Positions 7,676-18,321 of a stretch of DNA of 64,000 nt are shown here, piece by piece. The stretch is from assembly GCF_009861505.1 (NCBI RefSeq), contig NZ_WTFT01000011.1:1-64000 (forward strand), in the 5' to 3' direction. The DNA comes from Pseudomonas izuensis. GTDB taxonomy: Bacteria > Pseudomonadota > Gammaproteobacteria > Pseudomonadales > Pseudomonadaceae. Within the stretch, counting starts at the first letter, position 1; each line of letters begins with the position of its first letter. The notes beneath the pieces were generated by a model, which saw nothing but the letters and a program-made list of their open reading frames with translations, was not told where the DNA came from and ran no database searches. Both the position numbers and the translations under genes were made by a program.

Positions 7676-7894
7676 CTAAGCCTCCCACCCCGCGCCACTG
7701 ACCGCCGCCTGCGCCAGCGGATGCAAGTCCGCCGGATGCTCCGTCTGCCAGGCCAGCAATTCCTTGCGCATGCCGGGCGTCCAGTACAGCTGCAGATGGT
7801 TACGCACACCGAGCACGGCCTGTTGCTGGTCCGGCTCGCTGGCGAAGTACTGGGCGATCTGGTTGGCCATTTTGATCAGATTGGCAGTGCTCAT
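7676..7894 (-). CDS. fdsD: Formate dehydrogenase delta subunit
   Basis: A 72-residue protein of the FdsD family, the small subunit found only with NAD-dependent molybdenum formate dehydrogenases. Features include LIKMANQIAQYFASEP at the N-terminus and NHLQLYWTPGMR in the middle. It has no cofactor ligands; the family is linked to cofactor insertion or complex stability. Its ATG overlaps the fdsA stop by 4 bases (7891-7894), and it is the last gene of the fds operon. Confidence 0.88.
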   Translation of the reverse strand: MSTANLIKMANQIAQYFASEPDQQQAVLGVRNHLQLYWTPGMRKELLAWQTEHPADLHPLAQAAVSGAGWEA

Positions 7895-10767
7895 CGGCGC
7901 ACCTCCGCTTTGGCAGCTTGACGGCGTTCCTTGAGCAAACGGTGCTGTTCTTCAGTGAACTCCTGGAAGCGTTTTTGCCACTCCGAAGGGTGGTAGACGC
8001 GGCTGACTTCCACGGCGGTGACCTTGTATTCCGGACAGTTGGTGGCCCAGTCAGAGTTATCCGTGGTGATCACGTTGGCCCCCGATTCCGGGAAGTGGAA
8101 GGTGGTGTACACCACACCCGGTGCGACCCGTTCGGTGACCCGCGCGCGCAGTACGGTCTGGCCGGCGCGGCTGCCGATGCCGACCCAATCGCCTTCGTTG
8201 ATTCCACGGCTCTCGGCGTCGGTCGGGTGGATTTCCAGGCGGTCTTCATCGTGCCAGGCGACGTTGTCGGTACGCCGGGTCTGGGCGCCGACGTTGTACT
8301 GGCTGAGGATGCGCCCGGTGGTCAGCAGCAGCGGATAGCGGTTGTTGACCTTCTCCTCGGTGGGGACATAACCGGTGAGCATGAAGCGCCCCTTGCCACG
8401 CACGAACTGCTCGATGTGCATGGTCGGCGTGCCGTCCGGTGCGGCGGCGTTGCACGGCCATTGCAGGCTGCCATGGCGATCCAGTTCGGCGTAGCTGACG
8501 TTGGTGAAGGTCGGCGTCAGGCTGGCGATTTCATCCATGATTTCCGATGGATGTTTGTAGTTCATCGGGTAGCCCAAGGCATTGGCCAAAGCCACCGTGC
8601 CTTCCCAGTCGGCCTTGCCGCCCAGCGGCTCCATGACCTTGCGTACCCGCGAGATACGCCGCTCGGCGTTGGTGAAGGTGCCGTCCTTCTCCAGGAATGA
8701 AGCGCCCGGCAGGAACACGTGGGCGAACTTCGCTGTTTCGTTGAGGAAAATGTCCTGCACCACCACGCATTCCATGGCCGACAGCGCTGCCGTGACGTGT
8801 TGGGTATTCGGGTCGCTCTGGGCGATGTCCTCGCCCTGGCAGTACAGACCCTTGAAGGTGCCGGCCAGCGCCGACTCGAACATGTTGGGAATGCGCAGGC
8901 CCGGATCGGGTTGCAGGGTGACGTTCCACGCCTGTTCGAACTCGGTCCGCACCGCCACGTTGGAGATGTGGCGATAGCCGGGCAACTCATGGGGGAAGGA
9001 GCCCATATCACAGGAGCCCTGAACGTTGTTCTGCCCCCGCAACGGGTTCACACCCACGCCTTCGCGGCCGATGTTGCCGGTGGCCATGGCGAGGTTGGCG
9101 ATACCCATCACCGAAGTGCTGCCCTGGCTGTGTTCGGTGACGCCCAGGCCGTAGTAGATCGCTGCGTTGCCGCCAGTGGCGTACAGGCGCGCGGCGGCAC
9201 GGATATCGGCAGCGGGTACGCCGCAGATCGGGCCAATGACTTCCGGCGAGTTGTCCGCACGGCTGACGAATTCGCTCCAGCGGGCGAAATCGTTGCCCTC
9301 GCAACGGGCGTCGATAAAGGCCTGGTCTTGCAGGTTTTCGGTGATGATGGTGTGGGCCAGTGCATTGAGCATGGCGACGTTGGTGCCCGGGCGCAGGGCC
9401 AAGTGATAGTCGGCGCGGGCGTGCACCGAGTCCACCAGATCAATGCGCCGCGGGTCGATTACGATCAGCCGCGCGCCCTCACGCAGACGGCGTTTTAGCT
9501 GGGAAGCGAATACCGGGTGGGCGTCGCTGGGGTTGGCGCCCATCACCAGGATCACGTCGGCCTGCATCACCGAGTCGAAACTCTGGGTGCCAGCGGACTC
9601 GCCCAGGGTTTGCTTCAGGCCATAACCGGTCGGCGAGTGGCAGACCCGCGCACAGGTGTCGACGTTGTTATTGCCGAAGGCCGCACGCACCAGTTTCTGC
9701 ACCAGATAGGTTTCTTCGTTGGTGCAGCGGCTGGAGGTGATGCCGCCGATGGAGTCGCGGCCATATTTCTGCTGCAAACGACGGAATTCGCTGGCGGCGT
9801 AGGTCACCGCTTCATCCCAGCTGACCTCTTGCCACGGGTCGCTGATGTTTTTGCGGATCATCGGCTTGGTGATGCGATCCGGGTGGGTGGCGTAGCCCCA
9901 GGCAAAGCGACCCTTGACGCAGGAATGGCCGTGGTTGGCCTGGCCGTTCTTGTCCGGAACCATGCGCACCAGCTGGTTGCCTTTCATCTCGGCGCGGAAC
10001 GAGCAACCTACGCCGCAATAGGCGCACGTGGTGATCACGCTGCGTTCCGGCTGACCCATTTCGACCACGTTTTTTTCCATCAGGGTCGCGGTGGGGCAGG
10101 CCTGCACGCAGGCGCCGCAGGACACGCATTCCGAATCGAGGAAGTTCTCACCGCCAGCAGCGGCCACCCGGGATTCAAAACCACGCCCGGTAATGGTCAG
10201 GGCAAAGGTGCCCTGGGTTTCTTCGCAGGCACGTACGCAGCGGTTGCAAACGATGCACTTGCTCGGGTCGTAGTCGAAGTAGGGGTTGGAGGTGTCCTTC
10301 ACGTCGGCCAGATGGTTCTCGCCTTCATAGCCGTAACGCACCTCCCGCAGGCCAACCTGACCGGCCACAGTTTGCAGCTCGCAGTTGCCGTTGGCCGAGC
10401 AGGTCAGGCAGTCCAGCGGGTGATCGGAGATGTACAACTCCATGACATTGCGGCGCAGGGTCGCGAGCTTCGGCGTCTGGGTGTGCACGGTCATGCCTTC
10501 AGTGACCGGCGTAGTGCAGGACGCCGGATAGCCGCGCATGCCGTCGATCTCCACCAGGCACATGCGGCAGGAGCCGAAGGCTTCCAGGCTGTCAGTGGCA
10601 CAGAGTTTCGGAATGGTGGTGCCCATCAATGCAGCGGCGCGCATCACCGAGGTGCCTTCAGGCACGGTGATGCTGCGGCCGTCGATGTTCAGGGTGACTT
10701 GCACATCGCTTTCGCGGGCCGGCGTGCCCAGATCCATATCGGTTTTCGGATCGAATACAGTGATCAT
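7891..10767 (-). CDS. fdsA: NAD-dependent formate dehydrogenase alpha subunit
   Basis: The catalytic subunit (958 residues) oxidises formate to CO2 at a bis-MGD molybdenum centre and passes electrons through Fe-S clusters. The cluster ligands are visible in order: [2Fe-2S] C56, C67, C70, C84; His-ligated cluster H116, C120, C123, C129; two ferredoxin-type [4Fe-4S] sets at C171-C181 and C214-C224; and C248, C251, C255, C283 in the Mo domain. C376 followed by H377 (CARVCHSP) gives the Mo ligand and active-site His. The ATG at 10767 overlaps fdsB by 4 bases. An upstream frame extension to 10887 lies inside fdsB and is not used. Confidence 0.96.
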   Translation of the reverse strand: MITVFDPKTDMDLGTPARESDVQVTLNIDGRSITVPEGTSVMRAAALMGTTIPKLCATDSLEAFGSCRMCLVEIDGMRGYPASCTTPVTEGMTVHTQTPKLATLRRNVMELYISDHPLDCLTCSANGNCELQTVAGQVGLREVRYGYEGENHLADVKDTSNPYFDYDPSKCIVCNRCVRACEETQGTFALTITGRGFESRVAAAGGENFLDSECVSCGACVQACPTATLMEKNVVEMGQPERSVITTCAYCGVGCSFRAEMKGNQLVRMVPDKNGQANHGHSCVKGRFAWGYATHPDRITKPMIRKNISDPWQEVSWDEAVTYAASEFRRLQQKYGRDSIGGITSSRCTNEETYLVQKLVRAAFGNNNVDTCARVCHSPTGYGLKQTLGESAGTQSFDSVMQADVILVMGANPSDAHPVFASQLKRRLREGARLIVIDPRRIDLVDSVHARADYHLALRPGTNVAMLNALAHTIITENLQDQAFIDARCEGNDFARWSEFVSRADNSPEVIGPICGVPAADIRAAARLYATGGNAAIYYGLGVTEHSQGSTSVMGIANLAMATGNIGREGVGVNPLRGQNNVQGSCDMGSFPHELPGYRHISNVAVRTEFEQAWNVTLQPDPGLRIPNMFESALAGTFKGLYCQGEDIAQSDPNTQHVTAALSAMECVVVQDIFLNETAKFAHVFLPGASFLEKDGTFTNAERRISRVRKVMEPLGGKADWEGTVALANALGYPMNYKHPSEIMDEIASLTPTFTNVSYAELDRHGSLQWPCNAAAPDGTPTMHIEQFVRGKGRFMLTGYVPTEEKVNNRYPLLLTTGRILSQYNVGAQTRRTDNVAWHDEDRLEIHPTDAESRGINEGDWVGIGSRAGQTVLRARVTERVAPGVVYTTFHFPESGANVITTDNSDWATNCPEYKVTAVEVSRVYHPSEWQKRFQEFTEEQHRLLKERRQAAKAEVRR

Positions 10768-12320
10768 TGCTCGGCCTCCGAGGCTTGCAGACCGAAGTCG
10801 GCGGGGAAGTACTTGAGAGCACTGGCGACCGGATAGGAGGTCATGCCGCCCAACGCGCACAGCGAACCGTATTGCAGCGTGTCGCACAGGTCCTTGAGGA
10901 TGATCACCTGCTCATCACGACCGGCCTGATCCGGCGCGGCCAGCAAGCGGTCGATCACCTCCACGCCACGGGTCGAGCCGATGCGGCAGGGCGTGCATTT
11001 GCCACAGGATTCCTCGGCGCAGAACTGCATGGCAAAACGGGCCATGTGGGCCATGTCCAATGTGTCATCAGCCACCACCACACCACCGTGACCGAGCATC
11101 GCGCCGATGGCGGCGAAGGCCTCGTAATCCAGCGGCGTATCGAATTGCGAAGGTGGCACCCAGGCGCCGAGCGGGCCGCCGACCTGTGCGGCCTTCAGCG
11201 GCCGGCCACTGGCGGTGCCACCGCCGTAGTCTTCCACCAGCTCCCGCAAGGTCAGGCCAAAGGCCCGTTCCACCAGACCGCCGTGACGGATATTGCCTGC
11301 CAATTGGAAGGGCATGGTGCCCAGCGAACGTCCCATGCCGTAATCGCGATAGAACTGCGCGCCCTTGGCCAGAATCAGCGGCACCGAGGCCAGGGTCAGC
11401 ACGTTGTGCACCAGCGTCGGCAAGCCGAACAGGCCTTGCAAGGCTGGGATCGGCGGCTTGGCGCGGACGATCCCGCGTTTGCCTTCCAGAGAATCCAGCA
11501 GGGCGGTTTCTTCACCGCAGATGTAGGCGCCGGCGCCGACGCGCACTTCCATGTCGAAAGCCTGGCCGCTGCCGCCGACATTGGCGCCCAGATATCCGGC
11601 CTCACGGGCGATGTTCAGCGCTGCGCGCAGAGTGGCCACAGCGTCGGGGTATTCGGAGCGAACATAAATGTAGCCGAAGGTGGCGCCGACGGTAATGCCG
11701 GCAATGGCCATGCCTTCGATCAGCAGGAAGGGGTCGCCTTCCATCAACATGCGGTCGGCGAAAGTGCCGGAGTCGCCTTCGTCGGCGTTGCACACGATGT
11801 ACTTTTGCGCCGCTTGGGTGCCCCGCACCGTGCGCCATTTGATCCCGGCGGGGAAGGCCGCACCGCCACGGCCACGCAGGCCTGAATCGAATACTGCGGT
11901 TGCGGTTTGCTCGCCGCCAATGGCGATGGCCCTTTTCAGACCCTCGAAACCGCCGTGGGCTTGGTAATCGTCCAGTGACAATGGTCGGGTAATGCCGGCG
12001 CGGGCGAACAGCAGGCGTTGTTGGGATTTGAGATAAGGCAGCTCTTCCACCAAGCCCAGGGCCAGGGGATGGCTGGATTCTTTTTGTAGCGCATCGAGCA
12101 CGGACGGCACATCGTCTGCGGTCAACGGACCGAAGCCGATTCGACCTTGCGGAGTGTCCACTTCCAGCATCGGCTCCAGCCAATACAGACCGCGTGAGCT
12201 GGTGCGCTGCAACTCCAGCGGCAGATTAAGTGCCTTCGCCTGAGTGATCAGGGCCACGGCTACCTCATCGGCACCCACGGCACGGGCAATAGAATCACAG
12301 GGCAGATAGAGAGTCGGCAT
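10764..12320 (-). CDS. fdsB: NAD-dependent formate dehydrogenase beta subunit
   Basis: A 518-residue NuoF-like flavoprotein that takes electrons from FdsA and FdsG clusters to FMN and reduces NAD+. GLRGRGGAAFPAGIKWR is the FMN/NADH binding glycine-rich segment, YICGEETALLDSLEG follows, and ESCGKCTPCRIGSTR supplies the C-terminal [4Fe-4S] ligands. The N-terminal 120 residues are an extra domain typical of fused diaphorase subunits. The start ATG at 12320 shares its A with the fdsG stop (TGATG). Confidence 0.95.
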   Translation of the reverse strand: MPTLYLPCDSIARAVGADEVAVALITQAKALNLPLELQRTSSRGLYWLEPMLEVDTPQGRIGFGPLTADDVPSVLDALQKESSHPLALGLVEELPYLKSQQRLLFARAGITRPLSLDDYQAHGGFEGLKRAIAIGGEQTATAVFDSGLRGRGGAAFPAGIKWRTVRGTQAAQKYIVCNADEGDSGTFADRMLMEGDPFLLIEGMAIAGITVGATFGYIYVRSEYPDAVATLRAALNIAREAGYLGANVGGSGQAFDMEVRVGAGAYICGEETALLDSLEGKRGIVRAKPPIPALQGLFGLPTLVHNVLTLASVPLILAKGAQFYRDYGMGRSLGTMPFQLAGNIRHGGLVERAFGLTLRELVEDYGGGTASGRPLKAAQVGGPLGAWVPPSQFDTPLDYEAFAAIGAMLGHGGVVVADDTLDMAHMARFAMQFCAEESCGKCTPCRIGSTRGVEVIDRLLAAPDQAGRDEQVIILKDLCDTLQYGSLCALGGMTSYPVASALKYFPADFGLQASEAEQ

Positions 12321-12796
12321 CACGCGTCCTCCCGGCAAGCATCAAGCAAGGCATCCAGACGCTCAGCGCTCAACCGCGCATGCACCCGACCATCCAGCTC
12401 CAGCGCAGGCGAACAGGCACAGGCACCAAGGCAATAAACGGGGCGCAAACTGATGCTGCCATCGGCACTGCTGCCGTGATCATCCAGTTGCAGTCGCTCA
12501 CGCAACTGCGCAGCCAATTGCTCGGCACCACGGCTCTGGCACGACTCGGCGCGGCACAAACGCAGAATATGGCGGGCAGGCGGCGCGGTACGGAAGTCAT
12601 GGTAAAAACTGATCACCCCGCGAACCTCCGCCTGACTCAGGTTCAACGCATGGGCGATCTCGGGGACGGTGACATCGGGGACGTAACCGATGCGCTCCTG
12701 AATATCATGAAGAATGGGCAACAGCGCGCCGGGAGTACCCTTATGGCGCTCCAGCAGAGTGTTGACCACAGACAGGTGCAAACTCTCATCAGGCAT
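12320..12796 (-). CDS. fdsG: NAD-dependent formate dehydrogenase gamma subunit
   Basis: A 158-residue NuoE-like subunit carrying one [2Fe-2S] cluster with ligands C81, C86, C122 and C126 (LCRAESC and CLGACACSP). Together with FdsB it forms the diaphorase half of the cytoplasmic FdsABGD complex. It is the first gene of the fdsGBAD operon, so the promoter should lie just above 12796. No regulator gene or fdhD-type sulfurtransferase is adjacent. Confidence 0.94.
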   Translation of the reverse strand: MPDESLHLSVVNTLLERHKGTPGALLPILHDIQERIGYVPDVTVPEIAHALNLSQAEVRGVISFYHDFRTAPPARHILRLCRAESCQSRGAEQLAAQLRERLQLDDHGSSADGSISLRPVYCLGACACSPALELDGRVHARLSAERLDALLDACREDA

Positions 12797-13260
12797 TCAG
12801 CAATCCTCACGGTCATGGACACACCAGGTGGTTGTCGGTTGTCCGAAAGTGTCGGCTGCGGCATTCACACCACGTCACGGTATCGTGGCATTTTCAGGCC
12901 GGTGGCCAGGGCACCCTGAATGGGCATCTTGTTGTGCCCGGCGCGGTCTTTGCCGCACCTCTACTGGGCATAAAGGGCAGCTTGCCACGCGGCCATTGAT
13001 CGAACTGCACCAAAGCGACGTGCTCGGTTCTGCCTACGACTATCCATTAAGTCTAGTTGAGCGGGGCGCGGGGGCCTCGGTCAGTGGCTTAATGCCTCTA
13101 TGGGCTTGTCGTGGCGGATGTATAGCAAGCATTGCAGGCGGGCAGAAGCATCAGAACCCTGGGTAATTCTACGGAGCAGATGCAGGGGGGCTGACTCTGC
13201 AATCTCGATCGAGTATGAAGTCAGGTTCAAGCCGTTCATTTGAAAAACAGGGAAAGACAG
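12797..13260. other. Intergenic region upstream of fdsG
   Basis: This 464-base stretch must contain the divergent promoters for the fds operon and the bPH-domain gene. I see no convincing ORF, hairpin or promoter; short open frames here are not protein-like. GGAAAGACAG just before 13261 is a possible ribosome-binding region. Confidence 0.4.
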
Positions 13261-13628
13261 ATGATTGATTTCAACAACAAAGGATTCTTCAAACTCAAGC
13301 AAAACGACGAATACGCCGAACGCGTTTCCGCCCTGTTGATCGACGGCGAACACGTCATCGACTCATACAAATCCATGCGCGACGGCGTGGTGTTTACCAA
13401 CAAACGCATCATCTCGGTCAACGTCCAAGGCATCACCGGCAGCAAAAAAGACTTCACCTCGTTGCCGTACAAAAACATCGTGGCGTACTCGGTAGAAACC
13501 TCAGGGACGTTCGACCTGGATCCGAACTGGAAATTTACTTCTCATCGTTGGGGAGGGTGAAATTCGAATTCACCGGCAAGACGTCGATGGTGGAAATTTC
13601 GAAACTGATTTCTCAGCATTTGCTTTGA
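13261..13628 (+). pseudogene. Bacterial PH-domain protein with a frameshift
   Basis: From the ATG at 13261 (MIDFNNKGFFKLKQN) the frame reads as a bPH-domain protein, including DGVVFTNKRIISVNVQGITG and YKNIVAYSVETSG. At about 13520 one base seems to be missing. The current frame ends in 'nonsense' at 13560, whereas the +1 frame resumes with ELEIYFSSLGRVKFEFTGK and TSMVEISKLISQHLL and stops at 13628. The restored product would be about 122 residues, the usual size. Either the gene is inactivated or the assembly has a one-base error. Such proteins are predicted to be soluble and of unknown function. Confidence 0.7.
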
Positions 13629-13660
13629 CCTGACGGGCCGCCGCATCACCGACCACCCAA

Positions 13661-13685
13661 TAAAAAGCCCCGAAACCCCGGGGCT
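13661..13685 (-). terminator. GC hairpin with T tract on the minus strand
   Basis: AGCCCC (13666-13671) pairs with GGGGCT (13680-13685). Read on the minus strand the stem is followed by TTTTTA. It would end transcription from the secreted-protein gene at 13850-14290, and could act weakly on the plus strand. Confidence 0.55.
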
Positions 13686-13716
13686 AATCCAAATACCAAA
13701 CAACACACAAAACCCC

Positions 13717-13745
13717 CTGTGGGAGCGAGCCTGCTCGCGAAAAAC
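13717..13745. repeat. Single REP element
   Basis: One copy of the REP palindrome (GTGGGAGCGAGCCTGCTCGC) ending in GCGAAAAACGC. Unlike most copies in this window it has no inverted partner within 100 bases. Confidence 0.8.
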
Positions 13746-13849
13746 GCAAGGCAATCAACATCTGCTGTTGAATGAGCACCGTCATACTGCAAACAGCCTG
13801 AGAGGGATAATCCCCGCTCCCACGCTATGCATGGAAGCGGGGAAAACCC

Positions 13850-14290
13850 TTAACCAAGCTCACCACAGAAAATATCGGGATTCCCATCGGCCGGGCTTGT
13901 CCGAATCACCAGCGCGTATCCGCCGGACCGCAGCGAGTCATAAGCCATAGGCACGCTCTTCCAGAGCTGGATGCCCGCCTGCTCGTTGAAGTTGTCAGTC
14001 ACGATGCGATTGAGTGAATAGGCCGGCTTGGGCTCGTGCCTGGTGCAGCTTCCCGAGTAGATATAGGTATACAAGTGCGCCGGAATGGCAGTGCCATTGG
14101 GTACACCGCCGACGAACAACGAGAGCGCCGTCTCACGACTGCTCAAGGGGGTCAGTATGGCCTGAGCGATATGCCCGGCATTGTAAGTAGTTGCATTCAA
14201 GGGAACGGCAACGATTTGCTTCGGGGCTGCACCCACCACGCAGATCCATCCTGCCGCTACCAGCAACGCCAGCGAAGTTACGACCTTCAT
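13850..14290 (-). CDS. Secreted hypothetical protein
   Basis: A 146-residue protein with a clear signal peptide (MKVVTSLALLVAAGWICVVGA, cleavage near 21-23), so it is periplasmic or secreted. The mature part contains TTYNAGHIAQAILTP, FVGGVPNGTAIPAHLYTYIY and two well-spaced cysteines (SGSC and IFCGELG) that could form a disulfide. The ATG at 14290 has GGAGG six bases upstream; the open frame upstream to 14431 reads through a REP and is not coding. I do not recognise the family. Confidence 0.6.
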   Translation of the reverse strand: MKVVTSLALLVAAGWICVVGAAPKQIVAVPLNATTYNAGHIAQAILTPLSSRETALSLFVGGVPNGTAIPAHLYTYIYSGSCTRHEPKPAYSLNRIVTDNFNEQAGIQLWKSVPMAYDSLRSGGYALVIRTSPADGNPDIFCGELG

Positions 14291-14387
14291 CGTAAAACCT
14301 CCCGCCTTGTAAGGGCTCGTTGAAGAGATCCCCCACTGAATTTTAGTCAGCGGTCGGTCCAATAGCCATTGGGTTGTAGCAAACCCA

Positions 14388-14416
14388 CTGTAGGAGCGAG
14401 CCCGCTCGCGAAAAAC
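14388..14416. repeat. Single REP element
   Basis: A REP copy (TGTAGGAGCGAGCCCGCTCGCG) followed by AAAAACCC, the same tail as the copy at 13717-13745. The two single copies flank the secreted-protein gene in the same orientation. Confidence 0.75.
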
Positions 14417-14506
14417 CCAAGACATCCACATATCCCGCTGAATACCCCGGCCACCGCAACCCAGCCCGTTCCCACAAGCGTCATGCCTGACTTCTGAAAT
14501 CTGAAG

Positions 14507-14728
14507 CTATTTCAGTGTTTCAATCACTACCTCAGCCTTTACCCCCGCTTGCCTGGAGGCCGGCGTGCAAGTCCGACTCAGCACCTTCACCGCATCATCC
14601 ACCAACGCCTTACTCATCGACGTCAAATAACGCGCAGCCCAGGCGTGGCGGTCGCTATCTGTGGCGTAGGCAGCAACTTCGGTGAGAAGGGAAAAGGGGA
14701 CGGATTTATTTTCACGCACTCGAGCCAA
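14507..14728 (-). CDS. Hypothetical protein, probable C-terminal remnant
   Basis: A 73-codon frame from a TTG at 14728, with no good ribosome-binding site. From residue 9 it reads like a real protein (PFSLLTEVAAYATDSD and YLTSMSKALVDDAVKVL), but the first residues are encoded by a repeat-like stretch at 14692-14713 (AAAAGGGGACGGATTTATTT). The simplest view is that an insertion or deletion replaced the original N-terminus. No family is recognised. Confidence 0.35.
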   Translation of the reverse strand: MARVRENKSVPFSLLTEVAAYATDSDRHAWAARYLTSMSKALVDDAVKVLSRTCTPASRQAGVKAEVVIETLK

Positions 14729-14756
14729 GTGATGCTTGTCGGATCACCACAATCCC

Positions 14757-14778
14757 AATGGGGCGAGCCTGTTCGCCA
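14757..14778. repeat. Degenerate REP element
   Basis: GGGGCGAGCCTGTTCGCCAAAG is a decayed REP with mismatches in the palindrome core. It sits just below the 3' end of the DUF3916 gene. Confidence 0.45.
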
Positions 14779-14784
14779 AAGCCG

Positions 14785-15285
14785 TCAGGCCGCTTCCCCA
14801 ATACACCACCACTGCACTGCAACCTCATCATCAGCTTGAGTCACATCATGCCCATGCTCAATGAAATGCTCTGGTATGCGCAATGCAAGCACATCACTGA
14901 TCCGCTCTGGCTTGAGCGTGTTGGTCTCACCGAGAAAGCCAAGATAGTAGTCCCGGTCATAGAAAATGGTGATCTCGCTCTGGTGAACCCATGGCCACAC
15001 TAGCAGGCAAGCGACGCGGTAGTAGCCCTGTGAGCGTTCAGCCGCGTTGGACAGGTGGTTGGCGGCTTCGAGCAGCTGCTGAATACAGAAGGCCTGGTTT
15101 TCGATTCTGGCGTGAGGGCCTTCGACCAGGGCCTCGTGCACCGGGATCTTCCAGTTTGTATAGCGCTCCATGTGCTCGGTTCGCGGGTGAAATTCGTCGC
15201 GAAAAGTGGAGGCCCAGTGTTCCAGAGCGCGGAGGCGGCGGGGAATGCCTCTGAGTGGTTTGTTGCTGAGGGCGATTTGCCGCAT
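14785..15285 (-). CDS. DUF3916 domain protein
   Basis: A 166-residue soluble protein. The N-terminus RGIPRRLRALEHWA, the middle TNWKIPVHEALVEGP and the EITIFYDRDYYLGFLG segment match the DUF3916 pattern as I recall it. No function is established for the family. The ATG at 15285 has AAGGA nine bases upstream. It lies in a pocket of small unknown genes between the fds operon and tRNA-Leu, and the gene at 15432 is on the same strand 146 bases upstream. An immunity-type role is conceivable but unsupported. Confidence 0.6.
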   Translation of the reverse strand: MRQIALSNKPLRGIPRRLRALEHWASTFRDEFHPRTEHMERYTNWKIPVHEALVEGPHARIENQAFCIQQLLEAANHLSNAAERSQGYYRVACLLVWPWVHQSEITIFYDRDYYLGFLGETNTLKPERISDVLALRIPEHFIEHGHDVTQADDEVAVQWWCIGEAA

Positions 15286-15431
15286 TGATACGTCCTTGTG
15301 ATGCTGAATAGGTCCTTCGTTGCTGTCTGCTGACGCAATGAAAAGTGGGCAGATATACTTCCATATCAGCCAAAACCTTAGCCAGTATCAGTCGGTGTAA
15401 AGGGTTACTAAACTTTCCCTAACACGGTCAT

Positions 15432-15761
15432 TCACTGAATATCTTTCAAGTAATCCTTAAGCGCAATGAGCGGAGTATCAAGCTGCTCCAGCGTCTGTGC
15501 CGCGCTGAAATTCCCCGACAATCTATTCAGCTCTCGGCCCAGTGGCTTATCAGCCCCACCTATCGCTTCAAGCGCCAGCCCCACGCATTCAGCCACTTTG
15601 CCCTTGATAGTCGCGACATCATCTCTGCGCACCAGCAACTCAAACACATCCCGCTGGTAATCCCCCATCACCAAGTCATCCCGCAAAATCGGGCTTGAAC
15701 CTTCCGACTCATAAGCCAGCTTGAGAGAGAAGAGGGCGACGGTTTCCAGTTGCGATTCCAT
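15432..15761 (-). CDS. Hypothetical protein
   Basis: A 109-residue acidic, mostly helical protein without signal sequence or membrane segment (SLKLAYESEGSSPILRDD near the N-terminus, TPLIALKDYLKDIQ at the end). The ATG at 15761 is preceded by AAGGA with good spacing. I do not recognise a family. It may be co-transcribed with the DUF3916 gene. Confidence 0.55.
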   Translation of the reverse strand: MESQLETVALFSLKLAYESEGSSPILRDDLVMGDYQRDVFELLVRRDDVATIKGKVAECVGLALEAIGGADKPLGRELNRLSGNFSAAQTLEQLDTPLIALKDYLKDIQ

Positions 15762-15808
15762 GGGAAATCCTTGATGAGTGTCTTACTGACCGAGGGTGTG
15801 AAGATCAA

Positions 15809-15838
15809 GAAATTCGCTGGCAAGCCAGCTCCTACAGG
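15809..15838. repeat. Degenerate REP element
   Basis: AATTCGCTGGCAAGCCAGCTCCTACAGG is a REP relative with a diverged stem (GCTGGC...GCCAGC). It lies between the terminator of tRNA-Leu and the 109-residue gene. Confidence 0.55.
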
Positions 15839-15870
15839 TCGGCGGCGTGTCAGTGGCTTTTCTGTGGGCG

Positions 15871-15897
15871 AAAAAAAAGGCCTTGCTAAGCAAGACC
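15871..15897 (-). terminator. Intrinsic terminator of tRNA-Leu
   Basis: On the minus strand GGTCTTGC and GCAAGGCC pair around a TTA loop and are followed by eight Ts. It begins 12 bases after the CCA end of the tRNA gene. Confidence 0.85.
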
Positions 15898-15908
15898 TTT
15901 CTTAATTT

Positions 15909-15993
15909 TGGTGCCCCGAGGGAGACTCGAACTCCCACTCCTTTCGAAAACGGATTTTGAATCCGCCGCGTCTACCAATTCCGCCATCAGGGC
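15909..15993 (-). tRNA. tRNA-Leu (anticodon CAA)
   Basis: This 85-base class II tRNA has an acceptor stem GCCCTGA pairing with TCGGGGC, an encoded CCA, a D-loop GGCGGAATTGGTAGAC, an anticodon loop TTCAAAA (CAA, decoding UUG), a long variable arm typical of tRNA-Leu, and a TTCGAGT T-loop. It is transcribed divergently from queA. tRNA 3' ends are common island insertion sites, but I found no duplicated 3' end nearby. Confidence 0.96.
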
Positions 15994-16098
15994 AATGGCC
16001 GCGGAGTATAAAGATGAGATAACCGTCGGTCAATCAGGTACATGGAGAATTTTTGATATTTCCGCTAGACTTCCCGGCCCTGCTAGACGAACCCCATC

Positions 16099-18278
<2,180 letters not shown>

Positions 18279-18321
18279 GTTTTCTGACCCCAAGATTCAA
18301 CATTTGCAACTGGAGTGCTAA

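Noticed and set aside
9517..10836. 439-codon plus-strand frame opposite fdsA
   Set aside because: Runs through the cysteine-rich part of fdsA in antisense; composition is not that of a real protein.
10768..10887. 40-codon N-terminal extension of fdsA
   Set aside because: It lies inside fdsB in another frame; the ATG at 10767 overlaps the fdsB stop as ATGA, as in the other fds junctions.
12797..13260. Short plus-strand frame (12714-13166) as a gene upstream of the bPH gene
   Set aside because: It overlaps fdsG in antisense, has no ribosome-binding site, and its sequence looks like non-coding translation.
15909..15993. tRNA-Leu as an island attachment site
   Set aside because: I looked in the adjacent 3 kb for a repeat of the tRNA 3' end (TGGTGCCCCGAGGG) and found none, and no integrase gene adjoins it.
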